Assembly: GCF_002095475.1 (NCBI RefSeq)
Contig: NZ_MLFR01000003.1
Coordinates: forward strand, 62,001-126,000
Length of the DNA: 64,000 nucleotides
Direction of reading: 5' to 3'
DNA from: Pantoea rwandensis
GTDB taxonomy: Bacteria > Pseudomonadota > Gammaproteobacteria > Enterobacterales > Enterobacteriaceae
In this document: piece by piece, positions 7,561-16,743 of the stretch
How positions within the stretch are numbered: position 1 is the first letter of the stretch
Layout: each line of letters starts with the position of its first letter
The notes under the pieces: generated by a model
What the model was told of the DNA's origin: nothing
The model's database searches: none
Seen by the model: only the letters and a program-made list of their open reading frames with translations
Translations under genes and position numbers: made by a program

Positions 7561-9027
7561 TTAGCGCCCGGAGATCACTTCAGTGACGATGTCTTGCAAG
7601 GCACCGTTGTTGACCTGAATCACTGCCTTATGCGGATCAAAACGCAGTACGCGCGAGAGCGCATCGCCGCGCGACCCATCCAGCAGTGAACTGACTTGCG
7701 CGCTGCGCCAGCATTGACGCAACTGCGCCACCGTCAGGCCAGATAGCTGCTCCAACTGCTGGGCCAGTAACACGTCATCGCTGTCGCCGCGCAGCAGTGC
7801 GCGAATCGCCTGCTCATCGGGCGCCTCGTTTAACTGCTGTAGCCAAGCGTTAAGCTGGTGTCCTTGTGCAATAAACGGCGAGTAGATCATGCAGACCAGC
7901 TGGCTTTCGTTGAGGCCAAACGCCTGTTCGGCAAACTGGGCGGCACGCTGGCGCGCCCTCTCAATTGCGGCATCGTCCTGATAACGCGCGGCCATTTCCG
8001 CTATCAGCTGGGGTGGAAAATCTTTCTGCTCCATCAGGCCGAGGGCAAAGCGCACATATTCGCGAATGCCTTCGGCGTAGCTGCGCTGCATCAGCGTCTC
8101 TGCACGCAGACCGCGAATATGTGCCATTAACGTCGGGTTGCCACAGTCCGATTCAGAGAAGCTGAACATCAGCTCATCGAAGCGGAAGTGCATGAATTCA
8201 GTCAGTAACGCCCAGTGCGCACCGGCTTCATAGGCGGTGTCCTGATAGATGTTGAAGAACAGCGGATCGCGCTCCAGCTGCCAGGTGATGCGGTGCGCCG
8301 GGGTGACCTGATCGGCACCATAGATATCAGCGAAATAGCGTTCCGCTACACCATCCAGCGTTTGCAGGAAACCGCTAAAGCCGCGTGATTTATCGGCCAC
8401 AGGGGCATTAAACAGGCGGGAGAGATGGCGAGCCCAGGCCAGATAGGCGGTTTGTTCCTGCGGTGAATCGCCGGTGATGATCACATCGACGCCACCTTCA
8501 AAGTGGGCCGCCAGGCCAAAGGAGTTGACCATGCTGAGGTTGCAGGCGTTGCAAAAGGTCGAGCGCGCATCTGCCCGGAAGCGGTGACCATTCATCAGCA
8601 CATCGTTGCGATTTTGTTGGCGCACGCTGTCGGGCATCGGCAAGTGGCGATCGAAGTGGCGAATTTGCAAGCCGTCGGTCACCAGGCATTCGGTAAAGTC
8701 ATCGTTGTGGATCTGCAAAGCGCGGTACACGCGATCAATATTTTCCATCACGCTGTCATTCATCGCCGCATGACGGTTGGTGCTGATACGCAGTTGGAAG
8801 GTGCTGCCGTGCTGCTGCCAAATCAGCCCCTGAATGTAGCGCACATACGCCACCATATAGCTGCTGTCTTTGCCACCGCCATAAGCGAGCAGGACACGAT
8901 TTTTAGCGGGGTGTTCGCTATCGGGTAGGGCGGCCAGTAAACGTTGAGAACAGCGTTGAGCAGAATCGATAATTGCAGGGGTGAGATAGCCTTCAATTTC
9001 TCTCATCATGGTGGACAGATTATTCAT
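7561..9027 (-). CDS. PP-loop (N-type) ATP pyrophosphatase
   Basis: This 488-residue protein has the PP-loop motif GGGKDSS at about 50-56, a possible metal site CNAC at about 159-162, and TGDSPQEQ at about 185-192, as in adenylating enzymes such as asparagine synthetase C-domains, NAD synthetase and sugar amidotransferases. The C-terminal half is not recognised. It is the first gene of the operon, divergent from the MocR regulator. With the class II amidotransferase downstream it could adenylate a carboxylate for amide formation. I do not recognise a named family member. Confidence 0.7.
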   Translation of the reverse strand: MNNLSTMMREIEGYLTPAIIDSAQRCSQRLLAALPDSEHPAKNRVLLAYGGGKDSSYMVAYVRYIQGLIWQQHGSTFQLRISTNRHAAMNDSVMENIDRVYRALQIHNDDFTECLVTDGLQIRHFDRHLPMPDSVRQQNRNDVLMNGHRFRADARSTFCNACNLSMVNSFGLAAHFEGGVDVIITGDSPQEQTAYLAWARHLSRLFNAPVADKSRGFSGFLQTLDGVAERYFADIYGADQVTPAHRITWQLERDPLFFNIYQDTAYEAGAHWALLTEFMHFRFDELMFSFSESDCGNPTLMAHIRGLRAETLMQRSYAEGIREYVRFALGLMEQKDFPPQLIAEMAARYQDDAAIERARQRAAQFAEQAFGLNESQLVCMIYSPFIAQGHQLNAWLQQLNEAPDEQAIRALLRGDSDDVLLAQQLEQLSGLTVAQLRQCWRSAQVSSLLDGSRGDALSRVLRFDPHKAVIQVNNGALQDIVTEVISGR

Positions 9028-9209
9028 TTTTCACTTCATCCTTTGGCTAATAAAATCGCAGCTGCCGTGCTGGCGGCAACTGTCGGGAAAATGGGCCACG
9101 AAGGTGCAACGGAATGAATGTCTGAGGCTGAATTAACAGATGCAGCCTAAAGTACTTTGAATGTAATCTGATGGATACGCACAGATCAGCACGATATGGG
9201 GTGGAACAG

Positions 9210-10661
9210 ATGACGGATGGAACGGGTGAACAGGAGAGTCAGAGTAGTCGTTACCGTCAGATCGCAGAGCAGATAAAACAAGCGATTCACAGCGGATCGC
9301 TGCCGCCCGATAGCCGTCTACCCTCGGTGCGCACGCTGGCGACGCAGTACAGTGTCAGTATGACCACTGCGTTGAAAACATTACGCACGCTGGAGGATGA
9401 GCACTATGCCGTGGCGCGTCCCAAGTCCGGTTTTTTTGTTGCGCCGCGTAAGGTAGAGAAGGCCTTACCCGCCACGACCCATAGCGAGCAGCCGCGTGAA
9501 GTGGCGCCGCTGGATGAGCAAACTGAGCTGCATTTGGCGATGCTCGGCTCCGATTGTCGTGTGCGGCTGGACCTGGCGAACGGGGATATCTCGCTCTACC
9601 CGGTCAAGAAAATTGGCCTGTTGATGCGCCAGATGGGTTACAGCAAACCGGCGCTGCTGGGTAACACCGTGAAAGGTACGGGCTATGCGCCGCTCAAAGC
9701 GGAGATTGCGCGCCGTGCGGTGGATTATGGCTGCAATATCAGCGCTGATGACATCCTGATCACCAACGGCTGTATCGAAGCGATTTCACTCGCACTGCGG
9801 GCGACCACGCGTCCCGGCGACATCGTGGCAGTGGAATCGCCCTGCTACTTCGTGCTGTTACAGATGCTGCATAACCTCAACCTGCGCGTGATTGAAGTGG
9901 AAGCCGGACCCGAAGGCTACGTCAACGTCACCAAACTCACCACCCTGTTCCAACGCAAAGCCGTGCAGGCTTACCTCACCATCAACAACATCAACAATCC
10001 ACTGGGAAAAAGCATTCCTAACGAGCAGAAGGCGTACATTGCCCGTCAGGCTGATGAGAACGATGTGGTGATCATTGAAGACGATATTTTTGGTGATACG
10101 GCGTTTGGCGATCGCCGACCTTTCCCGATGCGCGCGTTCAGCCCGAATGCCATTCTATGTAGTGGTTTTTCGAAAACGGTAGCACCCGGCATCCGCATTG
10201 GCTGGGTGCATAGCAGCAATTACATGCGCAAAATCGCCTCGCTGAAATACACCACCAGCATGGGCACTTCGGTGTTGTCGCAAGCGGCGATTGCCGAGCT
10301 GTTACGCAGCGGTGGCTACGACGCGCACCTGCGTAAGTTGCGTCGTGAACTCAAGAATCAAATCCACCATATGCGCCAAGCGGTGCTGCGCTATTTCCCG
10401 GCTGGCACGCGGGTGTCAGAGCCAGAAGGCGGTTACGTGCTGTGGGTAGAGATGCCAATGCAGGCATTGAACGTGCGCGCACTGTTTCTGAAGGCGCGTA
10501 ACGCGGGCATCGGCATCGCGCCGGGGCATATCTTCGCCACCGATCACCGCTACGATCACTGCTTCCGACTGAATGCCGGTTTTGGCTGGAATGCGGAAGT
10601 GGAGGAAGCAATCAAACAGTTGGCGCAGTGGTGTCAGTTATCGCTGGTGGCGAATAAATAG
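9210..10661 (+). CDS. MocR-type PLP-dependent GntR family regulator
   Basis: This 483-residue protein has an N-terminal GntR winged helix (SRYRQIAEQIKQAIHSG, then LPSVRTLATQYSVS) fused to a fold-type I aminotransferase-like domain. The PLP Lys is visible in CSGFSKTVAPG at about residue 322, with NNPLG and EDDIFGD upstream. Such regulators sense PLP, amino acids or amines. Its position divergent from the six-gene operon suggests it is the pathway regulator. The start at 9210 is favoured by GGGGTGG a few bases upstream; an in-frame ATG at 9171 would add 13 residues but has no good ribosome site. Confidence 0.85.
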   Translation: MTDGTGEQESQSSRYRQIAEQIKQAIHSGSLPPDSRLPSVRTLATQYSVSMTTALKTLRTLEDEHYAVARPKSGFFVAPRKVEKALPATTHSEQPREVAPLDEQTELHLAMLGSDCRVRLDLANGDISLYPVKKIGLLMRQMGYSKPALLGNTVKGTGYAPLKAEIARRAVDYGCNISADDILITNGCIEAISLALRATTRPGDIVAVESPCYFVLLQMLHNLNLRVIEVEAGPEGYVNVTKLTTLFQRKAVQAYLTINNINNPLGKSIPNEQKAYIARQADENDVVIIEDDIFGDTAFGDRRPFPMRAFSPNAILCSGFSKTVAPGIRIGWVHSSNYMRKIASLKYTTSMGTSVLSQAAIAELLRSGGYDAHLRKLRRELKNQIHHMRQAVLRYFPAGTRVSEPEGGYVLWVEMPMQALNVRALFLKARNAGIGIAPGHIFATDHRYDHCFRLNAGFGWNAEVEEAIKQLAQWCQLSLVANK

Positions 10662-10804
10662 AGATTATTTGGAAGTGGTTCACAAAGTTAAATAAATTTC
10701 GGCGGTTCATCTTATTATTCGTTACCAGTTAATAGAATCGCTAATTTATTCTTGTTTGGCTTGGTTTATTATTAGAACTATGGAATAGATGACAAGGATA
10801 AGTA

Positions 10805-11020
10805 ATGAAGATTTTTGGAAAGGATATCCCTACACGTGGAATCATTATTAGCGCATTGTGGATTTGGACTTTTTTCGCTCTCTCGCATGAATCATCGCCC
10901 TATGTTCCGGTGAATAATCCCGGCTGGAAAGGTGTTGTGGCATGGTTATTTATGTTGATCGGAGCCTATGCTTTTTATTCAAGCCTGTTCCGATTTTATG
11001 ACTGGTACAATAATAAATAA
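10805..11020 (+). CDS. Small membrane protein, hypothetical
   Basis: This 71-residue protein has two hydrophobic segments (about 12-27, GIIISALWIWTFFAL, and 43-60, GVVAWLFMLIGAYAFYSSLF) and a short aromatic-rich tail (RFYDWYNNK). A clear AAGGATAAG ribosome site precedes the start, and a terminator follows. The surrounding DNA (10670-11030) is more AT-rich than its neighbours. I do not recognise the family. It could be a product-associated or stress membrane peptide. Confidence 0.65.
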   Translation: MKIFGKDIPTRGIIISALWIWTFFALSHESSPYVPVNNPGWKGVVAWLFMLIGAYAFYSSLFRFYDWYNNK

Positions 11021-11025
11021 TCAAT

Positions 11026-11060
11026 TAACGCCTCCGAAACTTATTCGAGAGGCGTTATTA
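11026..11060. terminator. Bidirectional terminator hairpin
   Basis: The stem TAACGCCTC (11026-11034) pairs with GAGGCGTTA (11049-11057) between the small membrane protein gene and the convergent avtA. Confidence 0.7.
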
Positions 11061-11070
11061 AGAGATCGGT

Positions 11071-12312
11071 TTAGCCAATCTTCTCCAGCTCTTCCGCCAA
11101 TATCTGCACCGCGCGTTCAATCTGCTCCGCATCCGGTACATAGTTCATGCGCATACACTGATGCGTATGCGGCCATTCCTGTTCCAGACCGGGGAAGAAG
11201 AAGTGGCCCGGCACCATCAGCACGCCGCGCGCTTTCAGGCGTTGATAGAGTGCTTCAGTGCTGATCGGCAGGTCACGGAACCACAGCCAGAGGAAAATCG
11301 CGCCTTCGGGTTTATGAATCAGACAGCGATCTTCTGGCAGATAGCGGCGCAGAATCGCAATCGTCTCGCTCACCTTGGCCTGATAGAACGGTTTGATCAC
11401 CTCTTCCGACAGACGCAGCAAATCGCCGCGTACAATCATTTCGGTCGCGATGGCAGGCCCAATACTGCCTGGCGCTAAGCTAATAATCCCATTCATGTTG
11501 CCAATGGCACTGATGGTGTTCTCATCGGCGACGATAATGCCGCAACGTGCACCAGGCAGGCCGAGTTTCGACAAGCTCATGCACAAGATGGTGTTCGGGT
11601 TCCACAGTGGACGTGCTTCGCTAAAGATAATGCCAGGGAAGGGCACACCGTAGGCGTTGTCGATCAACAAAGGCACGCCGTGCTGCTGTGCCAGTGCATC
11701 CAACTGCATCAATTCATCATCGGTAATCACATTACCGGTGGGGTTGGTGGGGCGTGACACGCAAATCAGACCCACATCGTCATTCAGCGGCAGGTGATCA
11801 AAATCAACGTGATATTTGAACTGGCCTTCAGGTAACAGCTCAATGTTCGGTTTGGCAGAAACGAACAGATCCTCTTCTAACCCTGCATCCGCGTAACCAA
11901 GATATTCCGGCGCTAATGGGAACAGCACGCGCTTTTTACTGCCATCTGCGCGACGACCGGCGAACAGGTTAAACAGATAGAAGAACGCACTCTGGCTACC
12001 ATTGGTGAGCGCAATGTTCTGTGCGGTGACTGACCAGCCCAACTCTTCACGCAGCATCTTCGCCAGCGCATCTAGCAGCAGCGCTTTGCCGCGTGGACCG
12101 TCATAATTACATAGCGCTTCGCTTAGTTTGCCGTCCTGATGCATCTGCAGCAGTAACTGGTTGAAGTAGTCATTGATGGCCGGGATCTGCGCCGGATTTC
12201 CGCCACCCAGCATAATGGTACCGGGCGTGCGCAGGCCTTCACCCATGTCTTCCATCAGACGTGAGATGCCGGAGTGTTGAGTAAATTTGTCGCCGAACTG
12301 AGAAAAGGACAT
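11071..12312 (-). CDS. avtA: Valine-pyruvate aminotransferase AvtA
   Basis: This 413-residue fold-type I aminotransferase is nearly collinear with E. coli AvtA (MxFSxFGDKFTxHSGI start, ALTNGSQSAFFYLFNLF, SRPTNPTGN, and a C-terminal HQCMRMNYVP). The PLP Lys lies at about residue 249 in MSLSKLGLPGARCG. It interconverts alanine and 2-oxoisovalerate with pyruvate and valine. It stands alone between the terminator and the kgu operon. Confidence 0.95.
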   Translation of the reverse strand: MSFSQFGDKFTQHSGISRLMEDMGEGLRTPGTIMLGGGNPAQIPAINDYFNQLLLQMHQDGKLSEALCNYDGPRGKALLLDALAKMLREELGWSVTAQNIALTNGSQSAFFYLFNLFAGRRADGSKKRVLFPLAPEYLGYADAGLEEDLFVSAKPNIELLPEGQFKYHVDFDHLPLNDDVGLICVSRPTNPTGNVITDDELMQLDALAQQHGVPLLIDNAYGVPFPGIIFSEARPLWNPNTILCMSLSKLGLPGARCGIIVADENTISAIGNMNGIISLAPGSIGPAIATEMIVRGDLLRLSEEVIKPFYQAKVSETIAILRRYLPEDRCLIHKPEGAIFLWLWFRDLPISTEALYQRLKARGVLMVPGHFFFPGLEQEWPHTHQCMRMNYVPDAEQIERAVQILAEELEKIG

Positions 12313-12391
12313 AAGAAGTTAAAACATTGTGAGCAGGGGGAGACCACCATAGCGCCCGCCGGGGGCAGGCGCAATGGGTAAAGCTGTACGC

Positions 12392-13366
12392 TTAAGCCTG
12401 AATCTGCGGGTTAACGCAGTTTTTTTCCACCTTACCGCTTAATGCAGCGATCAGGTTATCGACAGCATCACGCGCCATACCGTAGCGGGTTTCATGGGTC
12501 GCAGAACCGATGTGCGGCAGGGCGACCACGTTTGGCAGTGTGAGGATTTCTGCCTCGGCAGGGACAGGCTCCACTTCAAATACGTCCAGACCGGCAGCAT
12601 GGATGGTGCCGTCTTTCAGTGCGGCGGTCAGCGCTTCTTGATCGACCACGGGACCACGGCCGGCATTAATCAGAATCGCGCTGGGCTTCATCATCTTAAG
12701 CTGTGCCGCACCTATCATATGGTGCGTCTGTTCGGTCAGCGGCAGGCTGATGCAAACAAAGTCACTCTCTTTCAGCAGGGTTTCTACATCACAGGCGCGC
12801 GCACCGAAGCGGGTTTCCGCCTCCTCATGCTGGCGACGTGCGTTATAGAGTATGTTCATGCCGAAACCGAAGTGCGCACGCTGTGCCAGCGCCAGGCCGA
12901 TGCGACCCATGCCGAGAATACCGAGGGTTTTGTGATGCACATCCACACCGTAATGTTCTGGCCCGATGCTTTTCTTCCACTCGCCCGCTTTAACCCATTT
13001 ATCCAACTCAGTGACACGACGCGCGGTGCTCAGTACCAGTGACATCATGGTATCAGCAACGGTTTCTGTCAGTACCGTCGGCGTGTGCATCAGCAGCACT
13101 TTGCGCTGATTGAGCGCATCAACGTCAAAGTTGTCGTAACCCACTGACACGGTGGAACAGGCGCGCAGTGCCGGCATGGCCGCCAGCAAGTCGCCATTTA
13201 CCTTACCGCCAGAACCCAACAGACCCTGCGCTTCTGCAAACTGTGCGGCATGCTGCTGCACGGTTTCGGGTGAGACGTCGCGCACTTCGGTCACGGTAAA
13301 ATGGGCATCCAGTTTAGCGCGCAGATCGTCTGGCAGGCTCTTATAAAGAATCACAGCAGGTTTCAT
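12392..13366 (-). CDS. ghrB: 2-ketogluconate/glyoxylate reductase (GhrB/KguD/TkrA)
   Basis: This 324-residue D-2-hydroxyacid dehydrogenase has the same length as E. coli GhrB. The NAD(P)-binding motif is [15 protein letters not shown]; the catalytic Arg is in [19 protein letters not shown] context, Glu in FEVEPVPAE and His in [12 protein letters not shown]. It is the last gene of the kguEKT operon, so its likely task is reduction of 2-ketogluconate or its 6-phosphate to gluconate (KguD role); GhrB enzymes also reduce glyoxylate and hydroxypyruvate. In E. coli ghrB likewise lies beside yiaD. Confidence 0.88.
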   Translation of the reverse strand: MKPAVILYKSLPDDLRAKLDAHFTVTEVRDVSPETVQQHAAQFAEAQGLLGSGGKVNGDLLAAMPALRACSTVSVGYDNFDVDALNQRKVLLMHTPTVLTETVADTMMSLVLSTARRVTELDKWVKAGEWKKSIGPEHYGVDVHHKTLGILGMGRIGLALAQRAHFGFGMNILYNARRQHEEAETRFGARACDVETLLKESDFVCISLPLTEQTHHMIGAAQLKMMKPSAILINAGRGPVVDQEALTAALKDGTIHAAGLDVFEVEPVPAEAEILTLPNVVALPHIGSATHETRYGMARDAVDNLIAALSGKVEKNCVNPQIQA

Positions 13367-13386
13367 CGTTTGCTCCCTGTAGAATG

Positions 13387-13413
13387 TGTGACGGGCGACC
13401 AGAGCCGCCCGGA
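13387..13413 (-). repeat. Intercistronic hairpin between kguT and kguD
   Basis: The perfect stem CGGGCG/CGCCCG, without a T run, lies in the kguT-kguD gap; it may stabilise or partly terminate the transcript. Confidence 0.4.
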
Positions 13414-13432
13414 AATGTCATCTTTTACGCTT

Positions 13433-14713
13433 TCAGGCGTGCTTCGCCCCATGAATCGGTGATGTCTTGTTCTCCGCTGGCTTGACGATTAGCGTCAGCC
13501 ACACCGATACCAGCAGCGCGGCACCCATAAAGATGTAAGAGGCAGCAGGACTGCCGGTTGCGCCATTAAGATAGCCTACAACCCAGGAACCGAGGAAGGA
13601 ACCGAGTGCGCCCATGCTGTTGATCAACGCCATGGCACCACCCGCAACATTGCGCGGCAGCATTTCAGTAATTAGGGCGAAGAACGGGCCGTAAGGGGCA
13701 TACATCGCGCCACCGGCAATCACCAGCAGGGCATATGACAGCCAGAAATGGCTGGAGCCGACCAGATATGAGCCGATGAAAGCCAGCGCCCCAATCAGCA
13801 GCAGCGGCCAGACAAACAGCTTACGGTTTTGCTTTTTGTCAGAGGCCCAGGACACGACAATCATCGCGATGGTCGCGACCAGGTACGGCACCGCCGAAAG
13901 CCAACCCGCTTCCACCATACCCATCTGCGTACCGTTTCGCAAAATCGAAGGCAGCCACAGCACAAATCCGTAAACGCCAATGCTCCAGGCAAAATATTGC
14001 ATGCAGAGAATAATCACATTGCGATTGCGGAAGGCTTCACCATAGTTACGTACCGCTTTGATCCCTTCCTGTTCCTTCTGCAACTGGGCCTGTAGGGCAG
14101 ATTTCTCTTCGTCGCTCATCCATTTGGCCTGCGCGGGTTTATCCTGCACCAGGAACCACCAGGCCACCGCCCAAATCACGGCTGGAATGCCTTCGAAGAT
14201 GAACATTTCTCGCCAGCCGAAGGCGTTGATCAGATAACCCGACACCACCGACATCCACAGCACCGTCACCGGATTACCCAGGATCAGGAAGGTATTAGCG
14301 CGTGAACGCTCGGACTTGGTGAACCAGTTGCTGATGTAAATCAGCATCGCGGGCATGACGGCGGCTTCTACCACGCCGAGCACAAAACGTATGGCGGCCA
14401 GCATCGGGATATTGCTGACGATACCCGTTAACGAGGCACAGCCACCCCATAAAATCAGGCACCAGAAAATCAGCTTCTTCACGCTGCGGCGTTCGGCATA
14501 CACCGCGCCGGGGATCTGGAAGAAGAAATAGCCAAGGAAGAACAGGGCACCCAGTAGCGATGACATGCCTTTGGTGATGCCGAGATCGTCATTAATCCCT
14601 GCGGCAGAGGCGAAGCTAAAGTTCGCCCGGTCCAGATACGCCAGACTGTAGGTGATAAACACGATGGGCATGATAAACCACCAGCGTTTTGGCGCGATTG
14701 TCTGCGATTTCAT
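13433..14713 (-). CDS. kguT: MFS 2-ketogluconate transporter KguT
   Basis: This 426-residue inner-membrane carrier of the anion:cation symporter family has about 12 hydrophobic segments, with YLDRANFSFA in the first helix and PEWF-like SNWFTKSERSRAN in the loop after helix 4. Its place between the kinase and reductase genes identifies it as the 2-ketogluconate uptake system. The start is the ATG at 14713 with AGAGGAG upstream; the open frame extends 31 codons further but without support. Confidence 0.85.
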   Translation of the reverse strand: MKSQTIAPKRWWFIMPIVFITYSLAYLDRANFSFASAAGINDDLGITKGMSSLLGALFFLGYFFFQIPGAVYAERRSVKKLIFWCLILWGGCASLTGIVSNIPMLAAIRFVLGVVEAAVMPAMLIYISNWFTKSERSRANTFLILGNPVTVLWMSVVSGYLINAFGWREMFIFEGIPAVIWAVAWWFLVQDKPAQAKWMSDEEKSALQAQLQKEQEGIKAVRNYGEAFRNRNVIILCMQYFAWSIGVYGFVLWLPSILRNGTQMGMVEAGWLSAVPYLVATIAMIVVSWASDKKQNRKLFVWPLLLIGALAFIGSYLVGSSHFWLSYALLVIAGGAMYAPYGPFFALITEMLPRNVAGGAMALINSMGALGSFLGSWVVGYLNGATGSPAASYIFMGAALLVSVWLTLIVKPAENKTSPIHGAKHA

Positions 14714-14806
14714 GGGTGACTCCTCTGTTTTGAGGTGGGCACATTCAATGGATGCGCCTCGAAATAATAGGTTTGTAGGTACAGTGGTATGGCATTTACT
14801 TGTCAT

Positions 14807-14885
14807 CGTAGCGGCGCGATTTATCTCGCCTGTATCAGACGCATAATGTGGTCTGACAGGTGCTATAGCTCGCGCCGCGACGATC
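14807..14885. repeat. Imperfect palindromic element in the kguK-kguT gap
   Basis: TCGTAGCGGCGCGA near 14807 is nearly the reverse complement of CTCGCGCCGCGACGA near 14870. It is a REP-like long hairpin in a 183-bp intercistronic gap. Confidence 0.5.
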
Positions 14886-14896
14886 AGGTTTCATGA

Positions 14897-15835
14897 TTAA
14901 TAATCACCCAGCGCCGCGCGCGTCGGCAGCCCTTCGCTGTCGCCCGCGACCTGAATCGCCAGCGAACCGATTTTATTGCCGCGCAGAATCGCCTGCGGCA
15001 GCGATTTTCCTTCCAGTAGTGCGCTGATCAGCCCAACCGCAAAGCCATCACCCGCGCCGACGGTATCCACCACGTTATCCACCTGAATCGGTGCGACCTG
15101 GCCTTTTTCGCCCTCGGCGGTTTTGTACCAGGCACCGTCGCAGCCGGTTTTGATCACCACTGCGCGTACCCCTTTATCCAGATAGAAATCCGCAATGGCT
15201 TCCGGCTGCTGATAACCGGTCAGGATGAAACCCTCTTTCTCACCCGGCAACACCCAATCTGCGTATTCTGCCAGTAAATTCAGCTGCTTACGCATATCTG
15301 CTTCGCTACGCCACAGTACTGGGCGCAGGTTAGGATCAAAGGAGATGGTTTTACCGCGCACGCGCATCTCTTTTGCTGCGTGCTGGGTCAAGTCAAGCGA
15401 GCTGTCAGAGATCGCAGCAGCGACACCACTCAGATGCAAATGGCGCGCGTTGCCGAAGTAATCGGCGTTGAAATCGTCAGGCGAAAGGTGGCTGGCGGCA
15501 GAGCCTTGGCGGAAATATTCCACCTCAGGATCTGAACCGTCATCCACGCGTGACTTGAGCTGAAAACCGGTGCGGTAGCGTGCATCGGTGGTCACGCAGT
15601 GATGGTCGACCTGCTCTTTCGCCAGCTGCTGTAGAGTGAAACGACCAAAGCTGTCATCACCCACTCGGCTAACCCAACCCACCTGCAAACCGAGGCGCGC
15701 CAGACCGATCGCCACATTGAGTTCGGCACCGGCAATGCGTTTGACGAAGCCCTCTGCTGCGGCGAGATCGCCAGCCTGCTGTGCGATGAACATCGCCATC
15801 GCTTCGCCAATCGTCACGACATCCAGCTGCTTCAT
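14897..15835 (-). CDS. kguK: 2-dehydro-3-deoxygluconokinase-like 2-ketogluconokinase KguK
   Basis: This 312-residue PfkB-family sugar kinase carries the N-terminal signature GGxGxN-like GAELNVAIGLARLG and the C-terminal catalytic block DTVGAGDGFAVGL with the base Asp. It phosphorylates 2-ketogluconate imported by KguT. The start at 15835 (MKQLDVVTIGEAMA) has AAGGAA upstream; upstream in-frame ATG codons overlap kguE. It lies 10 bp after kguE. Confidence 0.88.
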   Translation of the reverse strand: MKQLDVVTIGEAMAMFIAQQAGDLAAAEGFVKRIAGAELNVAIGLARLGLQVGWVSRVGDDSFGRFTLQQLAKEQVDHHCVTTDARYRTGFQLKSRVDDGSDPEVEYFRQGSAASHLSPDDFNADYFGNARHLHLSGVAAAISDSSLDLTQHAAKEMRVRGKTISFDPNLRPVLWRSEADMRKQLNLLAEYADWVLPGEKEGFILTGYQQPEAIADFYLDKGVRAVVIKTGCDGAWYKTAEGEKGQVAPIQVDNVVDTVGAGDGFAVGLISALLEGKSLPQAILRGNKIGSLAIQVAGDSEGLPTRAALGDY

Positions 15836-15845
15836 GATGGATTCC

Positions 15846-16595
15846 TTACAGCGCACGCAGTACATCAACGTAGTGGCGTGTCACCGCCAACAGGTCTGCG
15901 CCTTCCAGCGGAAACTCAATGCCACGCGGCGCATCTTTCGGCAGGGCGCTGAGCAATGCACGCCAGCTGCCATCGGTTTCATCCAGCGCAATCGCACGGA
16001 AGGTCTCGCCATGCGGCACGGCCGCTTTAACATGAATGTAGCTGACATAACGGCTGAGCTGAGCGGCGGCTTGCAGTGCGTCTTCTCCCGTCCACTGCCA
16101 GTTAGCCATGTCGAACGTCATGTCCAGCGGCAAAGCGGCATCACAGGCGCGATGGAAGAAATTCAGCATCGGAGCCAGTTTGCTGTCCGGCGTTTGATCG
16201 TTTTCCACTACCACGGTCACCGGCGATGCGGCCAGCACCTCAACCAGTGAAACGTCGGAGAGATCGACAAAATGACCGAGCGCAATTTTCAAACGTTTTG
16301 CGCCAATCTGCTCCGCTTCCAGCAGGAATTGCGCCAGGCGCGGGTTGAGCGCGCCATCTGCCAGCCATAATGCTTCTGGCACGGAGTAGCTGGCGCTGAG
16401 CTGTTGCTGCGCAATCGCTTTATTCAGTGTATGTAACCTGAGCAAGTCATCTTCGCTAAATAGCTCACGGCGGATTTCAACGCCATCAGCCCCGGCGGCT
16501 TTAATCAGGGGAAGGAGCGCGGTTTGGCCACCTAGCTCGGCAACTTTCTGTGCGCCATAGGCGGCGGCGGTGACGATGATTTCTGGGTTTGCCAT
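15846..16595 (-). CDS. kguE: KguE, TIM-barrel epimerase-like protein
   Basis: This 249-residue protein belongs to the xylose-isomerase-like TIM-barrel family. Likely metal ligands are E in VVVENDQT, D in DMTFDMANWQW, H in SYIHVKAA and E in GIEFPLEG. In Pseudomonas kguE is the first gene of kguEKTD, as here. Its exact reaction is not settled; an isomerase or epimerase role is inferred from the family. The start at 16595 has an AAAAGGAGAG ribosome site. Confidence 0.85.
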   Translation of the reverse strand: MANPEIIVTAAAYGAQKVAELGGQTALLPLIKAAGADGVEIRRELFSEDDLLRLHTLNKAIAQQQLSASYSVPEALWLADGALNPRLAQFLLEAEQIGAKRLKIALGHFVDLSDVSLVEVLAASPVTVVVENDQTPDSKLAPMLNFFHRACDAALPLDMTFDMANWQWTGEDALQAAAQLSRYVSYIHVKAAVPHGETFRAIALDETDGSWRALLSALPKDAPRGIEFPLEGADLLAVTRHYVDVLRAL

Positions 16596-16667
16596 TTTTG
16601 TCTCTCCTTTTGCCAGGTACGCGTTTGTGCGCATCCTGCAATCATTCATTGATGATAAAAACCTAGA

Positions 16668-16681
16668 TGGAACCGGTTCCA
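16668..16681. promoter_or_regulatory. PtxS-type operator upstream of kguE
   Basis: TGGAACCGGTTCCA is a perfect 14-bp palindrome. It matches the PtxS operator of Pseudomonas as I recall it (TGAAACCGGTTTCA) at all but one base per arm. It lies 73 bp upstream of kguE, between kguE and ptxS. Confidence 0.75.
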
Positions 16682-16743
16682 AAAGAAAGCCATAGAGCGT
16701 GGAATTATGATCCTGCTCACGAAGTGAGCCAGATAACGGGGGA

